A stretch of DNA of 7,183 nt, taken from Verrucomicrobiota bacterium. Its GTDB lineage: Bacteria > Verrucomicrobiota > Verrucomicrobiae > Chthoniobacterales > UBA10450. Positions 1 to 4,973 of the stretch are shown here, in pieces (position 1 is the stretch's first letter; each line of letters starts with the position of its first letter). Below the pieces are notes generated by a model that was not told the origin of the DNA, did not search any database, and saw only the letters and a list, made by a program, of their open reading frames with translations. The stretch lies in assembly GCA_003219495.1 (NCBI GenBank), contig QHOZ01000133.1, positions 9,415 to 16,597 on the forward strand, given 5' to 3'. Made by a program: the position numbers and the translations under genes.

Positions 1-456
1 CATCGCGACTTTGCCGTCACAGAACGGTTGCTGCGCGAGCCATTCCACAACGTCGTGACCATCTTTTGGCTCTTGCGCGAACGGTTCGAAATCGCCGCCG
101 GAATTTCCGCGGCCGCGAACGTCGACCAGCGCGAAGACGTAACCGTGCGACGCGAAATACGCACCGCGCGGATGATAACTGTCGGAAATGTAAGGCGTGA
201 GAGTAAACACGACCGGCAGCTTTGCCGACGAACCTTCGGGCGTGTGCGGCAAATAAATCGTCGCGTTAAGGTCGACCTTATCGCGCATCGGAATTTTTAC
301 GCCCCAGCGAATATCGTAATCAGTGGCGGGCGGCGGCGTTGGCGAAGCGTCTGATTTCGGCTCGGGGGACGGACCCTTCGGCGGATTGGTTTGCGCGAAT
401 GCCGCGGGCAAGATCGACATCAAAACGAAGAGAGCGAGCGTTGATCGTTGGAGCAT
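1..456 (-). CDS. CocE/NonD family (X-Pro dipeptidyl-peptidase-like, S15) hydrolase, exported; N-terminal 152 residues
   Basis: The reverse strand reads from an ATG at 456-454 without a stop to the window edge, so the C-terminal part is missing. Residues 1-22 form a signal peptide (MLQRSTLALFVLMSILPAAF, then AQ), followed by a Pro/Ser-rich linker to about residue 45. The mature part opens with the family pattern: a beta-strand segment with MRDKVDL (57-63) and LNATIYLP (63-70), then LPVVFTLTPY (80-89), YVFALVDVRGRGNSGG (106-121) and a DGHDVVEWLAQQPFCDGKVAM ending. Known members are alpha/beta hydrolases with a Ser-Asp-His triad acting on acyl esters, beta-lactam side chains or Xaa-Pro peptides. 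The nucleophile motif GxSYxG normally follows the last visible residues within a few positions, so it lies just outside. The substrate cannot be assigned. It is divergent from the amidohydrolase gene. The start has only a weak GGGCGG upstream and no other good in-frame start; see the promoter entry. Confidence 0.88.
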   Translation of the reverse strand, partial: MLQRSTLALFVLMSILPAAFAQTNPPKGPSPEPKSDASPTPPPATDYDIRWGVKIPMRDKVDLNATIYLPHTPEGSSAKLPVVFTLTPYISDSYHPRGAYFASHGYVFALVDVRGRGNSGGDFEPFAQEPKDGHDVVEWLAQQPFCDGKVAM

Positions 457-462
457 CCGCCC

Positions 463-490
463 ATTCAATCAAAGCCGTTGCGCGAGACAA
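463..490 (-). promoter_or_regulatory. Candidate promoter of the CocE-like gene
   Basis: On the reverse strand TTGTCT (490-485) is separated by 16 bases from TTGAAT (468-463). Each matches the sigma70 consensus at 4 of 6 positions. Exactly six bases (GGGCGG) separate the -10-like hexamer from the ATG, so the predicted transcription start is the A of the start codon, giving a leaderless mRNA. Hexamers this weak occur by chance, so the call rests mainly on spacing. Confidence 0.3.
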
Positions 491-512
491 GACCGCAGGT
501 GGAGCGGCAGTC

Positions 513-541
513 TTGCTTTGTCGCCGGAAAATTTTTATACC
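513..541 (+). promoter_or_regulatory. Candidate promoter of the amidohydrolase gene
   Basis: TTGCTT (513-518), a 17-base spacer and TATACC (536-541) lie directly before the gene. The -35 is weak (3 of 6) and the -10 fair (4 of 6). Six bases (542-547) separate the -10 from the ATG at 548, which again places the predicted start site on the A of the ATG. There is no Shine-Dalgarno sequence before this gene, which agrees with leaderless initiation. Confidence 0.35.
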
Positions 542-547
542 GTCGCA

Positions 548-1930
548 ATGAACTTTCCTGCGCTCCTTCGATTCTCCCTGTTGATTGTGGCGGCCGCGAT
601 TTTCGCCAAGGCCGCGCCGGCTCCGGACAAAGTAGTTGTTCTCAAGGCCGCGCGATTGTTTGACGGAAAATCGAAAGCGCTTGTGCAGAACGGCGTCGTC
701 ATTGTTCAGGGAAACAAAATCGTGGATGCGGGAAGTAATTTGCCCGCGCCGGCTGACGCGCAGGTGATAGATCTCGGGGACGCCACGCTTTCGCCGGGGT
801 TCATGGACGGGCACACGCATCTGACGCTCGATTTTTCCGGCAACTATAACGAACGCAGACTGCACGAGATCGACGAGAATGTCTCCGAGCACGCGATCAA
901 GGCGACGCTCCACGCGCGAGCGACCGTTGAAGCCGGATTTACAACCGTGCGCGATCTCGGCAGTCGTTTTGTTGGCAGCAAAGAAATGGTTGATGTCGCG
1001 CTGCGCAACTCGATCAACAAAGGCGTGATCGTCGGACCGCGAATGTTGGTGGCGACATTCGGAATCGGCGCAACCGGCGGACATTTCGATCCGACTTCAG
1101 GATTTCGCGACATGCTCTTCGGACGCGAGCCGGATTACAGCGAAGGAATCGCGGACGGACCGGACGCAATCCGCAAAGCGGTGCGATTCGAAGTGAAGAA
1201 CGGCGCGGATGTAATCAAGGCCGCGGTTTCCGGCGGAGTGCTTTCACTCGCGGACGAAGTCGACACCCCACAATTCACGCCCGCAGAAATGGTGGCGCTG
1301 GTGGACGAGACGCATCGGCTGCGAAAAAAAGTGGCGGTGCATTGTCATGGAGATCAAGCCGCGAAGGAAGCGATCGAAGCCGGCGTCGATTCGATTGAGC
1401 ACGGGTCGTTTTTGAAACCGGAGACGCTGACGTTGATGAAAAACAAAGGGACTTATCTCACGCCGACGCTAATGGCGACCGAGTGGATCCTGGCAAAGAT
1501 CGACAACTATCCGCCCGCGCTGCAAGCGAAGGCGAAAGCAGCCGGCGCTGCGCGATCGGAAATGTTCCGAAACGCAGTGAAGATGGGCGTTAAAATTTCA
1601 TTCGGCACAGATGCAGCCGTTTTTCCGCACGGACAAAACGCAAAGGAGTTCAAGTTGATGGTTGATCTCGGTCTGCCGGCAATCGATGCGCTGAAGACCG
1701 CGACCGGAAATGCGGCCGATCTTTTCGGCATCGCGCAGAAAACGGGAACGCTTGAGAAAGGCAAATTGGCGGACGTGATCGCGATGGCGGGCGATCCGAC
1801 GAGCGACATCACCGCGACGGAACGGGTTTCGTTCGTGATGAAGGAAGGAAAAATTATTCGCAACGGTCCGCCGGGCGCTTCGCCTGTCGCCGAGGCAGAC
1901 GAAACGCCGACGGAGATTCCCGCTGACTGA
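548..1930 (+). CDS. Exported metal-dependent amidohydrolase (prolidase/imidazolonepropionase-like, COG1228 type)
   Basis: A complete 460-residue protein. The start at 548 is chosen because it opens directly into a signal peptide (residues 1-23, MNFPALLRFSLLIVAAAIFA core, cleavage near KAAPA). The open frame extends further upstream to 323, but that part overlaps the divergent gene. Residues 28-85 are the small beta-domain typical of composite amidohydrolases. The TIM-barrel metal ligands are all visible: GHTH with H89 and H91, K224 in DVIKAAVSGG (the usual carboxylated lysine), H265 in VAVHCHG, H285 in SIEHGSF, and D355 in FGTDA. GTLEKGKLADVIAM near residue 410 is the standard C-terminal return to the beta-domain. 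Characterised relatives hydrolyse Xaa-Pro or Xaa-Arg/Lys dipeptides, N-acyl amino acids or imidazolonepropionate. The full ligand set predicts an active binuclear (likely zinc) hydrolase in the periplasm, but the substrate is not determined. The acidic, Pro-rich tail (about 440-460) is probably disordered. The gene ends 6 bp from the convergent stop of the next gene, with no obvious terminator between. Confidence 0.92.
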   Translation: MNFPALLRFSLLIVAAAIFAKAAPAPDKVVVLKAARLFDGKSKALVQNGVVIVQGNKIVDAGSNLPAPADAQVIDLGDATLSPGFMDGHTHLTLDFSGNYNERRLHEIDENVSEHAIKATLHARATVEAGFTTVRDLGSRFVGSKEMVDVALRNSINKGVIVGPRMLVATFGIGATGGHFDPTSGFRDMLFGREPDYSEGIADGPDAIRKAVRFEVKNGADVIKAAVSGGVLSLADEVDTPQFTPAEMVALVDETHRLRKKVAVHCHGDQAAKEAIEAGVDSIEHGSFLKPETLTLMKNKGTYLTPTLMATEWILAKIDNYPPALQAKAKAAGAARSEMFRNAVKMGVKISFGTDAAVFPHGQNAKEFKLMVDLGLPAIDALKTATGNAADLFGIAQKTGTLEKGKLADVIAMAGDPTSDITATERVSFVMKEGKIIRNGPPGASPVAEADETPTEIPAD

Positions 1931-1936
1931 CCTAAC

Positions 1937-2797
1937 CTAGCGATTGAAAGCTATCGCGACGCGAGCGGAATAAGTGTTCGAGTTGATGTAATAGAGCGAA
2001 ACGCCGCCCGCGCCGTAAACCGGATAAAACGTGTAGGGCTGACCGTCGAAAAATTGCGGATCGTTCCAATCCACCGCGACCGGGCGCGAAACGTGGTAGG
2101 AACCGATTGCGACCGCGTCGGTGGAACTATTCCCGAAATCGATGGATCGCATATCGCGGAAGTCCCCGCGATTGTCGTAGTCCCGACCATTGTAAGGCGT
2201 GTGTCTCCAATTGCGCACTCCATTGGTAGGAAACCAATCGGAAGTGAACGCGTCACCAGCGCTTTGTCCGCCAGTTGGAATGATCGGACTGACGACGGTC
2301 CGAGTTCCTACCTGGTCAATGACCGCGGGTTGAACGTGATCTTCGCCAGCGAAGCGGTAGGAGTAGAATGCGATTTCGTAATCCAGACCGCCCCACTGGC
2401 TTAAATTGATTGGATGGCCAAACGCGACATCGAACACCACGACGCGGCGATGATGGCCAGGATGCTGCATCGGCTCATCCGAAGCCGCGCTCATCGGGTG
2501 GGCGTTCGCATTTTCAAACGTGGCCGCTTCGTCTTTCGAAACGACGAGCTTTGAATCGCGCAACGATTGGATCAGCGAATCGCTTGCCCCTTGCGATTTC
2601 AGAATTCCCTCCTGCGGTTGGGTCAACTGATGGAGGAGGTGGCGATCAGCAACGTCCTGCTTGATCTCGGCTTCGGGCTGGTGCATCCGAACCATGAGCG
2701 AAATCTCGCTGAAACCGATCGGGCGAGCGTGGAGTTGAGAGGTGAGAAGCAGGGCGGCGGCGGCTATCAAGTATCTATAATGAGTGGGGCTCTTCAT
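1937..2797 (-). CDS. Exported hypothetical protein with N-terminal helical module
   Basis: A 286-residue protein that I cannot name. The ATG at 2797 is preferred over an upstream ATG at 2974 because it begins MKSPTHYR followed by a hydrophobic core and ARP, a clear signal peptide (residues 1-25). The upstream extension would run through the rplA promoter and leader. Residues 28-88 look like a short helical module (FSEISLMVRM, then a segment ending GASDSLIQSLRDSKLVVS), similar to a module I recall from many verrucomicrobial secreted proteins. A His-rich linker follows (111-116, QHPGHH). Residues 118-286 look beta-rich and aromatic (SQWGGLDYEIAFYSYRF, YTFYPVYGAGGVSLYYINS) and end in a strand-like SARVAIAFNR. 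There are no cysteines and no catalytic motif. A structural or envelope role is possible but unsupported. The reverse-strand GAGGG sits only one base from the ATG, too close for a normal ribosome binding site. Confidence 0.75.
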   Translation of the reverse strand: MKSPTHYRYLIAAAALLLTSQLHARPIGFSEISLMVRMHQPEAEIKQDVADRHLLHQLTQPQEGILKSQGASDSLIQSLRDSKLVVSKDEAATFENANAHPMSAASDEPMQHPGHHRRVVVFDVAFGHPINLSQWGGLDYEIAFYSYRFAGEDHVQPAVIDQVGTRTVVSPIIPTGGQSAGDAFTSDWFPTNGVRNWRHTPYNGRDYDNRGDFRDMRSIDFGNSSTDAVAIGSYHVSRPVAVDWNDPQFFDGQPYTFYPVYGAGGVSLYYINSNTYSARVAIAFNR

Positions 2798-2805
2798 ACC
2801 CTCTG

Positions 2806-2835
2806 GTTTTACCAAGATCAGTAGAGATTTTGCAA
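2806..2835 (-). promoter_or_regulatory. Weak candidate promoter of the exported hypothetical gene
   Basis: On the reverse strand TTGCAA (2835-2830) is followed after 18 bases by TAAAAC (2811-2806), preceded by TGG, which could act as an extended -10 TGn. The predicted start site is about 2799, giving an mRNA leader of roughly two bases before the ATG at 2797. Support is limited to hexamer similarity (4 of 6 for each). Confidence 0.22.
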
Positions 2836-2871
2836 GCTTAAACGGGCGTTCGCCGGCTCCAGAAAAGAGCT

Positions 2872-2899
2872 TTGACAGAGCTCGAGATGCCTTTATTGT
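2872..2899 (+). promoter_or_regulatory. Candidate sigma70-type promoter for rplA-rplJ-rplL
   Basis: A perfect -35 TTGACA (2872-2877) is followed by a 16-base spacer and TATTGT (2894-2899, 4 of 6). The predicted start is near 2906, giving a leader of about 49 nt to rplA. The -35 sits in the loop of a short inverted repeat, GAGCT (2867-2871) and AGCTC (2879-2883), which may be incidental. A promoter here is expected, because the upstream gene is on the opposite strand and cannot supply transcription. Confidence 0.55.
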
Positions 2900-2917
2900 G
2901 CGCTCCCCCAACCAACC

Positions 2918-2946
2918 GCAGGAGAGCAAAAGCTCGCTTGGACTGC
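2918..2946 (+). promoter_or_regulatory. Structured rplA leader, candidate ribosomal protein L1 autoregulatory site
   Basis: The leader can fold as two short helices around an asymmetric internal loop. The outer helix is GCAG (2918-2921) with CTGC (2943-2946). The 5' side of the loop is GA (2922-2923). The inner helix is GAGC (2924-2927) with GCTC (2932-2935), closed by AAAA. The 3' side of the loop is the seven bases 2936-2942 (GCTTGGA). L1 targets in 23S rRNA and in L1-regulated mRNAs share this plan, with a two-base GA on the short side and a longer strand opposite. The fold also covers the only good purine-rich GGAG (2921-2924) in the leader. Binding by L1 is an inference from this resemblance. 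Confidence 0.35.
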
Positions 2947-2954
2947 AAAAGATT

Positions 2955-3668
2955 ATGCAACAGAAACGCAGCAAACGTTACCGCGCGGCCGCCGAGCAGG
3001 TCGACCGCAAAAAGTCTTACAACCTCAACGACGCGGTCGCGACGTTGAAGAAATTTCCGCCGACGAAGTTCGACCAGACGGTCACCGTTTCGTTCCGGCT
3101 CGGTGTCGATCCAAAACAATCCGATCAAATGGTACGCGGCACCTGCGCGCTTCCTCATGGCAGCGGCAAAACGGTGCGCGTCCTCGTGTTCGCAGAAGGC
3201 GCGGCGGCGAAAGCCGCCAAAGAAGCCGGCGCCGAACATGTCGGCTTCGCGGATCTCATCAAGAAAGTGCAAGAAGGTTTTCAGGATTTCGATGTCGCGG
3301 TTGCAACGCCGGCCGCGATGGCTGAAGTGCGCAAACTTGGAAAAGTTCTCGGTCCGCGCGGATTAATGCCGAATCCTAAAGCCGGAACGGTCGCCGACGA
3401 CACGGCGAAAGCGGTCCAGGAAGTAAAAGCAGGTCGTGTGGAATTTAAATTAGATAAGAACGGCAATGTCGCGGTGCCGGTCGGAAAATTTTCGTTCGAA
3501 GAACAAGCGCTGGTGGAAAACAGCAACGCGGTGATCGAGGCAGTGGTTCGTGCGCGTCCGGCGACAGCCAAGGGCCGGTACGTTGACGCGATGACGTTAA
3601 GCGCGACAATGTCGCCCGGCCTGAAACTTGATCCCTCGCCTTACCTCGCCGGCCAAGCAGCAGCCTAA
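2955..3668 (+). CDS. rplA: Large-subunit ribosomal protein L1 (uL1)
   Basis: A complete 237-residue protein, close to the usual 225-235. It opens MQQKRSKRYRAAAEQVDRKK, then NLNDAVATLKKFPPTKFDQT, the beginning of domain I. LGVDPKQSDQMVRGT (49-63) and the following LPHG.GK are the family signature. LGPRGLMPNPKAGTV (132-146) is the highly conserved domain II/I hinge region. ATMSPGLKLDP near the C-terminus is also typical. L1 forms the mobile L1 stalk on 23S rRNA, which guides release of E-site tRNA, and in many bacteria it represses its own operon. The frame stays open upstream to 2784, but that part runs through the promoter and does not look like L1. No good Shine-Dalgarno sequence lies at normal distance. 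The partner rplK is not upstream. rplJ follows after 12 bp in the same operon. Confidence 0.97.
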   Translation: MQQKRSKRYRAAAEQVDRKKSYNLNDAVATLKKFPPTKFDQTVTVSFRLGVDPKQSDQMVRGTCALPHGSGKTVRVLVFAEGAAAKAAKEAGAEHVGFADLIKKVQEGFQDFDVAVATPAAMAEVRKLGKVLGPRGLMPNPKAGTVADDTAKAVQEVKAGRVEFKLDKNGNVAVPVGKFSFEEQALVENSNAVIEAVVRARPATAKGRYVDAMTLSATMSPGLKLDPSPYLAGQAAA

Positions 3669-3672
3669 AGGA
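3668..3672 (+). promoter_or_regulatory. Ribosome binding site of rplJ
   Basis: AAGGA begins on the last base of the rplA stop codon and lies 8 bases before the rplJ ATG. This fixes the rplJ start and indicates translation coupled with rplA on one mRNA. Confidence 0.7.
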
Positions 3673-3680
3673 TCGACATC

Positions 3681-4196
3681 ATGAGACCAGAAAAAGCGGA
3701 CATTGTTAAAGAGCTCTCGGAAGACTTGAAGGAGTCGTCCTACGTGTTGGTGACCGATTACCAACACATGAAAGTCGACGACTTCAGCGAGCTGCGGAAA
3801 CGCCTCGCGGCCGCAGGAGCGGAAGTTCACGTCGTTAAGAACAGTTTCTTGAAGCGCGCGATGACGGACGAACTCAGCGGTCAAACCGCCGTGATCACCG
3901 GTGAGAAGGACGTTGCTCCCGTGGCAAAAATTCTGAAGACGTTCGCGGGCGAATTCAAAAAAGCGATGTTGAAGCTCGGCTTCATCGATCGCAACGCGGT
4001 TTCGACAAAGGAAATTGAGCAATTGGCGGATTTGCCGTCGCGCGAAGTTTTGCAGGCGCAATTACTCGGATTGCTGCTCTCGCCCGCGACGAAGCTGGTC
4101 CGATTGTTCAACGAACCGGCCGCATCGCTCGCGCGATTGTTGAAAGCAAAAAGCGAAAAGGAGGGCGGCGCACCCGCGGAAACGCCGGCGTCATAA
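3681..4196 (+). CDS. rplJ: Large-subunit ribosomal protein L10 (uL10), L7/L12 stalk base
   Basis: A complete 171-residue protein, usual length for L10. MRPEKADIVKELSEDLKESS and YVLVTDYQHMKVDDFSELRK (1-40) are the N-terminal rRNA-binding domain. VHVVKNSFLKRAM (49-61) corresponds to the conserved KNTLL-type segment that contacts 23S rRNA with L11. LPSREVLQAQLLGLLLSPAT (118-137) leads into the long C-terminal helix (about 132-160) on which L7/L12 dimers dock, and the tail 161-171 is Gly/Pro/Ala-rich. L10 anchors the stalk that recruits EF-Tu, EF-G, IF2 and release factors. In Escherichia coli the L10-(L12)4 complex represses its own mRNA from a leader before rplJ. Here only 12 bases separate rplA and rplJ, so a leader of that type cannot be present at this position. 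Confidence 0.97.
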   Translation: MRPEKADIVKELSEDLKESSYVLVTDYQHMKVDDFSELRKRLAAAGAEVHVVKNSFLKRAMTDELSGQTAVITGEKDVAPVAKILKTFAGEFKKAMLKLGFIDRNAVSTKEIEQLADLPSREVLQAQLLGLLLSPATKLVRLFNEPAASLARLLKAKSEKEGGAPAETPAS

Positions 4197-4205
4197 AAAA
4201 TTTCT

Positions 4206-4223
4206 GTCGTGCGAGTGCGCGAC
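4206..4223 (+). other. Intergenic hairpin 1 between rplJ and rplL
   Basis: GTCGTGC (4206-4212) pairs with GCGCGAC (4217-4223) around a GAGT loop, giving seven base pairs with one G-U. It starts nine bases after the rplJ stop. No T-run follows, so it is not a terminator. It could stabilise the rplJ mRNA 3' end or mark a processing site. Confidence 0.4.
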
Positions 4224-4269
4224 GAAACAAACGAAACACTGTCCGGATCGTCAGCTGTCGATCTTAAAT

Positions 4270-4287
4270 TTCCGGGAGCTCCCGGGA
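4270..4287 (+). other. Intergenic hairpin 2 upstream of the rplL ribosome binding site
   Basis: The core 4272-4285 is a perfect 14-base palindrome (CCGGGAGCTCCCGG). As RNA it forms five G-C pairs around an AGCT tetraloop, extended by a U-G and a U-A pair at 4270-4271 with 4286-4287. The stem ends ten bases before the rplL Shine-Dalgarno sequence, close enough to affect ribosome access or protect the downstream mRNA from decay. It lacks a T-run, so termination is unlikely. Confidence 0.5.
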
Positions 4288-4296
4288 GCGGCAATT

Positions 4297-4302
4297 GGAG
4301 GA
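4297..4302 (+). promoter_or_regulatory. Strong ribosome binding site of rplL
   Basis: GGAGGA lies 7 bases before the ATG, with an A-rich spacer (4303-4309). It is the best Shine-Dalgarno match in the window and suits the need for several L7/L12 copies per ribosome. Confidence 0.85.
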
Positions 4303-4309
4303 ATAAAAA

Positions 4310-4696
4310 ATGGCAGATACAGATAAAATAGTGGAGCAACTCAGCGGCCTGTCCGTTCTCGAGATTGCTGGATTGGTAAAACAACTCGAGGAGAAATGGG
4401 GCGTTAGCGCGGCGGCTCCGGTAGCGGTCGCGGCTGCTCCTGGTGCTGGCGGCGGCGCAGCAGCTCCCGCGGCGGAAGAGAAGACCGCGTTCGACGTGAT
4501 CCTGAAGGAAATGGGCGCGAACAAGATCGGCGTGATCAAGGAAATCCGCGGCGCGGTGCCGGGACTCGGCTTGGCTGAAGCCAAGGCGTTGGTCGAAAGC
4601 GCTCCGAAACCAATCAAGGAAGGCGTGACCAAGCAGGAAGCCGAAGACATTAAGAAGAAAGTCGAAGCGGCTGGCGCGAAGGTCGAAATCAAATAA
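4310..4696 (+). CDS. rplL: Large-subunit ribosomal protein L7/L12 (bL12)
   Basis: A complete 128-residue protein with the standard two-domain plan. The N-terminal dimerisation and L10-binding helices are residues 1-32 ([19 protein letters not shown]). The Ala/Gly/Pro hinge is 33-55. The C-terminal globular domain starts at [14 protein letters not shown] (56-69) and ends AAGAKVEIK. The domain recruits and stimulates translational GTPases; the KIGVIKEIR helix (72-80) and the GLGL turn (85-88) form the factor-binding surface. Compared with Escherichia coli, where RGATGLGL is found, this protein reads RGAVPGLGL, one residue longer before the turn, and has Ala in place of the Lys that follows GLGL. 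rplL is separated from rplJ by a 113-bp gap with two hairpins and is followed by a strong terminator-like hairpin. Confidence 0.97.
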   Translation: MADTDKIVEQLSGLSVLEIAGLVKQLEEKWGVSAAAPVAVAAAPGAGGGAAAPAAEEKTAFDVILKEMGANKIGVIKEIRGAVPGLGLAEAKALVESAPKPIKEGVTKQEAEDIKKKVEAAGAKVEIK

Positions 4697-4714
4697 CCGA
4701 AGTTTTTCAATCAG

Positions 4715-4757
4715 CGGCCGCCGCGCGAAAAAGCTTGCGTGGCGGCCGTTTTGTTTT
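4715..4757 (+). terminator. Intrinsic terminator or attenuator between rplL and rpoB
   Basis: CGGCCGCC (4715-4722) pairs perfectly with GGCGGCCG (4741-4748). The stem continues inward through G-U, C-G, G-C, C-G, G-U and A-U pairs (4723-4728 with 4735-4740), giving about 14 pairs around a six-base loop. TTTTGTTTT follows at 4749-4757. It starts 18 bases after the rplL stop. In Escherichia coli an attenuator at the same place lowers rpoB output relative to rplL; the same role is likely, with partial readthrough or a separate rpoB promoter. Confidence 0.88.
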
Positions 4758-4973
4758 AATCTCGGCGTTTGTTAGAAGTAGGGAGACTTATTTTTAACGC
4801 AGTTGCTGGAAAGTTTGTATTGGCAGCAGAACGGTGGAGTTCGATTTGACGAGCCGCCGTTTTGATGCCATTTTTGCACCCCTCGCTCTCCGGTTAAAGC
4901 CGTAAGCTCTTGTACGCATGCGGCCGCAATTTATTTGTGGGCTGGTGCGAGTTAACCCCGTTGCCTGGTGATT
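4758..4973 (+). promoter_or_regulatory. rpoB leader region with hairpin and alternative pairing segments
   Basis: No convincing protein gene is present in these 216 bases. A second hairpin is visible: ACGGTGG (4831-4837) pairs with CCGCCGT (4854-4860), with an inner TCG/CGA extension (4841-4843 with 4850-4852), and the stem ends in TTTT (4860-4863), so it may be a weak terminator. CCGCC (4854-4858) could instead pair with GGCGG (4741-4745) of the upstream terminator. GCGGCCGC occurs at 4714-4721 and again at 4920-4927. The only promoter-like pair I see is TTGACG (4846-4851) with CATTTT (4869-4874), which is poor. A tiny ORF, 4918-4971, ends just before rpoB. Confidence 0.4.
4918..4971 (+). 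CDS. Possible 17-codon upstream ORF ahead of rpoB
   Basis: ATG at 4918 reads MRPQFICGLVRVNPVAW and stops with TGA at 4969-4971, two bases before the rpoB ATG. It has no Shine-Dalgarno sequence, so it may be chance. Its value would be regulatory: rpoB itself lacks a good ribosome binding site, and a ribosome finishing here could restart on rpoB. Confidence 0.15.
   Translation: MRPQFICGLVRVNPVAW

Noticed and set aside
323..547. N-terminal extension of the amidohydrolase by 75 codons.
   Set aside because: It overlaps the divergent CocE-like gene, is unlike the family, and would bury the signal peptide that begins at 548.
320..1084. Long reverse-strand open frame (254 codons) across the amidohydrolase start region.
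   Set aside because: It lies antisense to the signal peptide and HxH motif of a clear amidohydrolase, is Arg/His-rich in composition, and shows no domain; it is a shadow frame typical of GC-rich DNA.
1931..1936. Shared bidirectional terminator between the convergent genes.
   Set aside because: Only six bases separate the stops and no stem with a T-run is visible nearby.
2798..2974. N-terminal extension of the exported hypothetical protein by 59 residues.
   Set aside because: It runs antisense through the rplA promoter, leader and first codons and would place the signal peptide internally.
4846..4874. TTGACG / CATTTT pair as an rpoB promoter.
   Set aside because: The -10 matches at only 3 of 6 positions and the -35 lies inside the stem-loop at 4831-4860; too weak to call.
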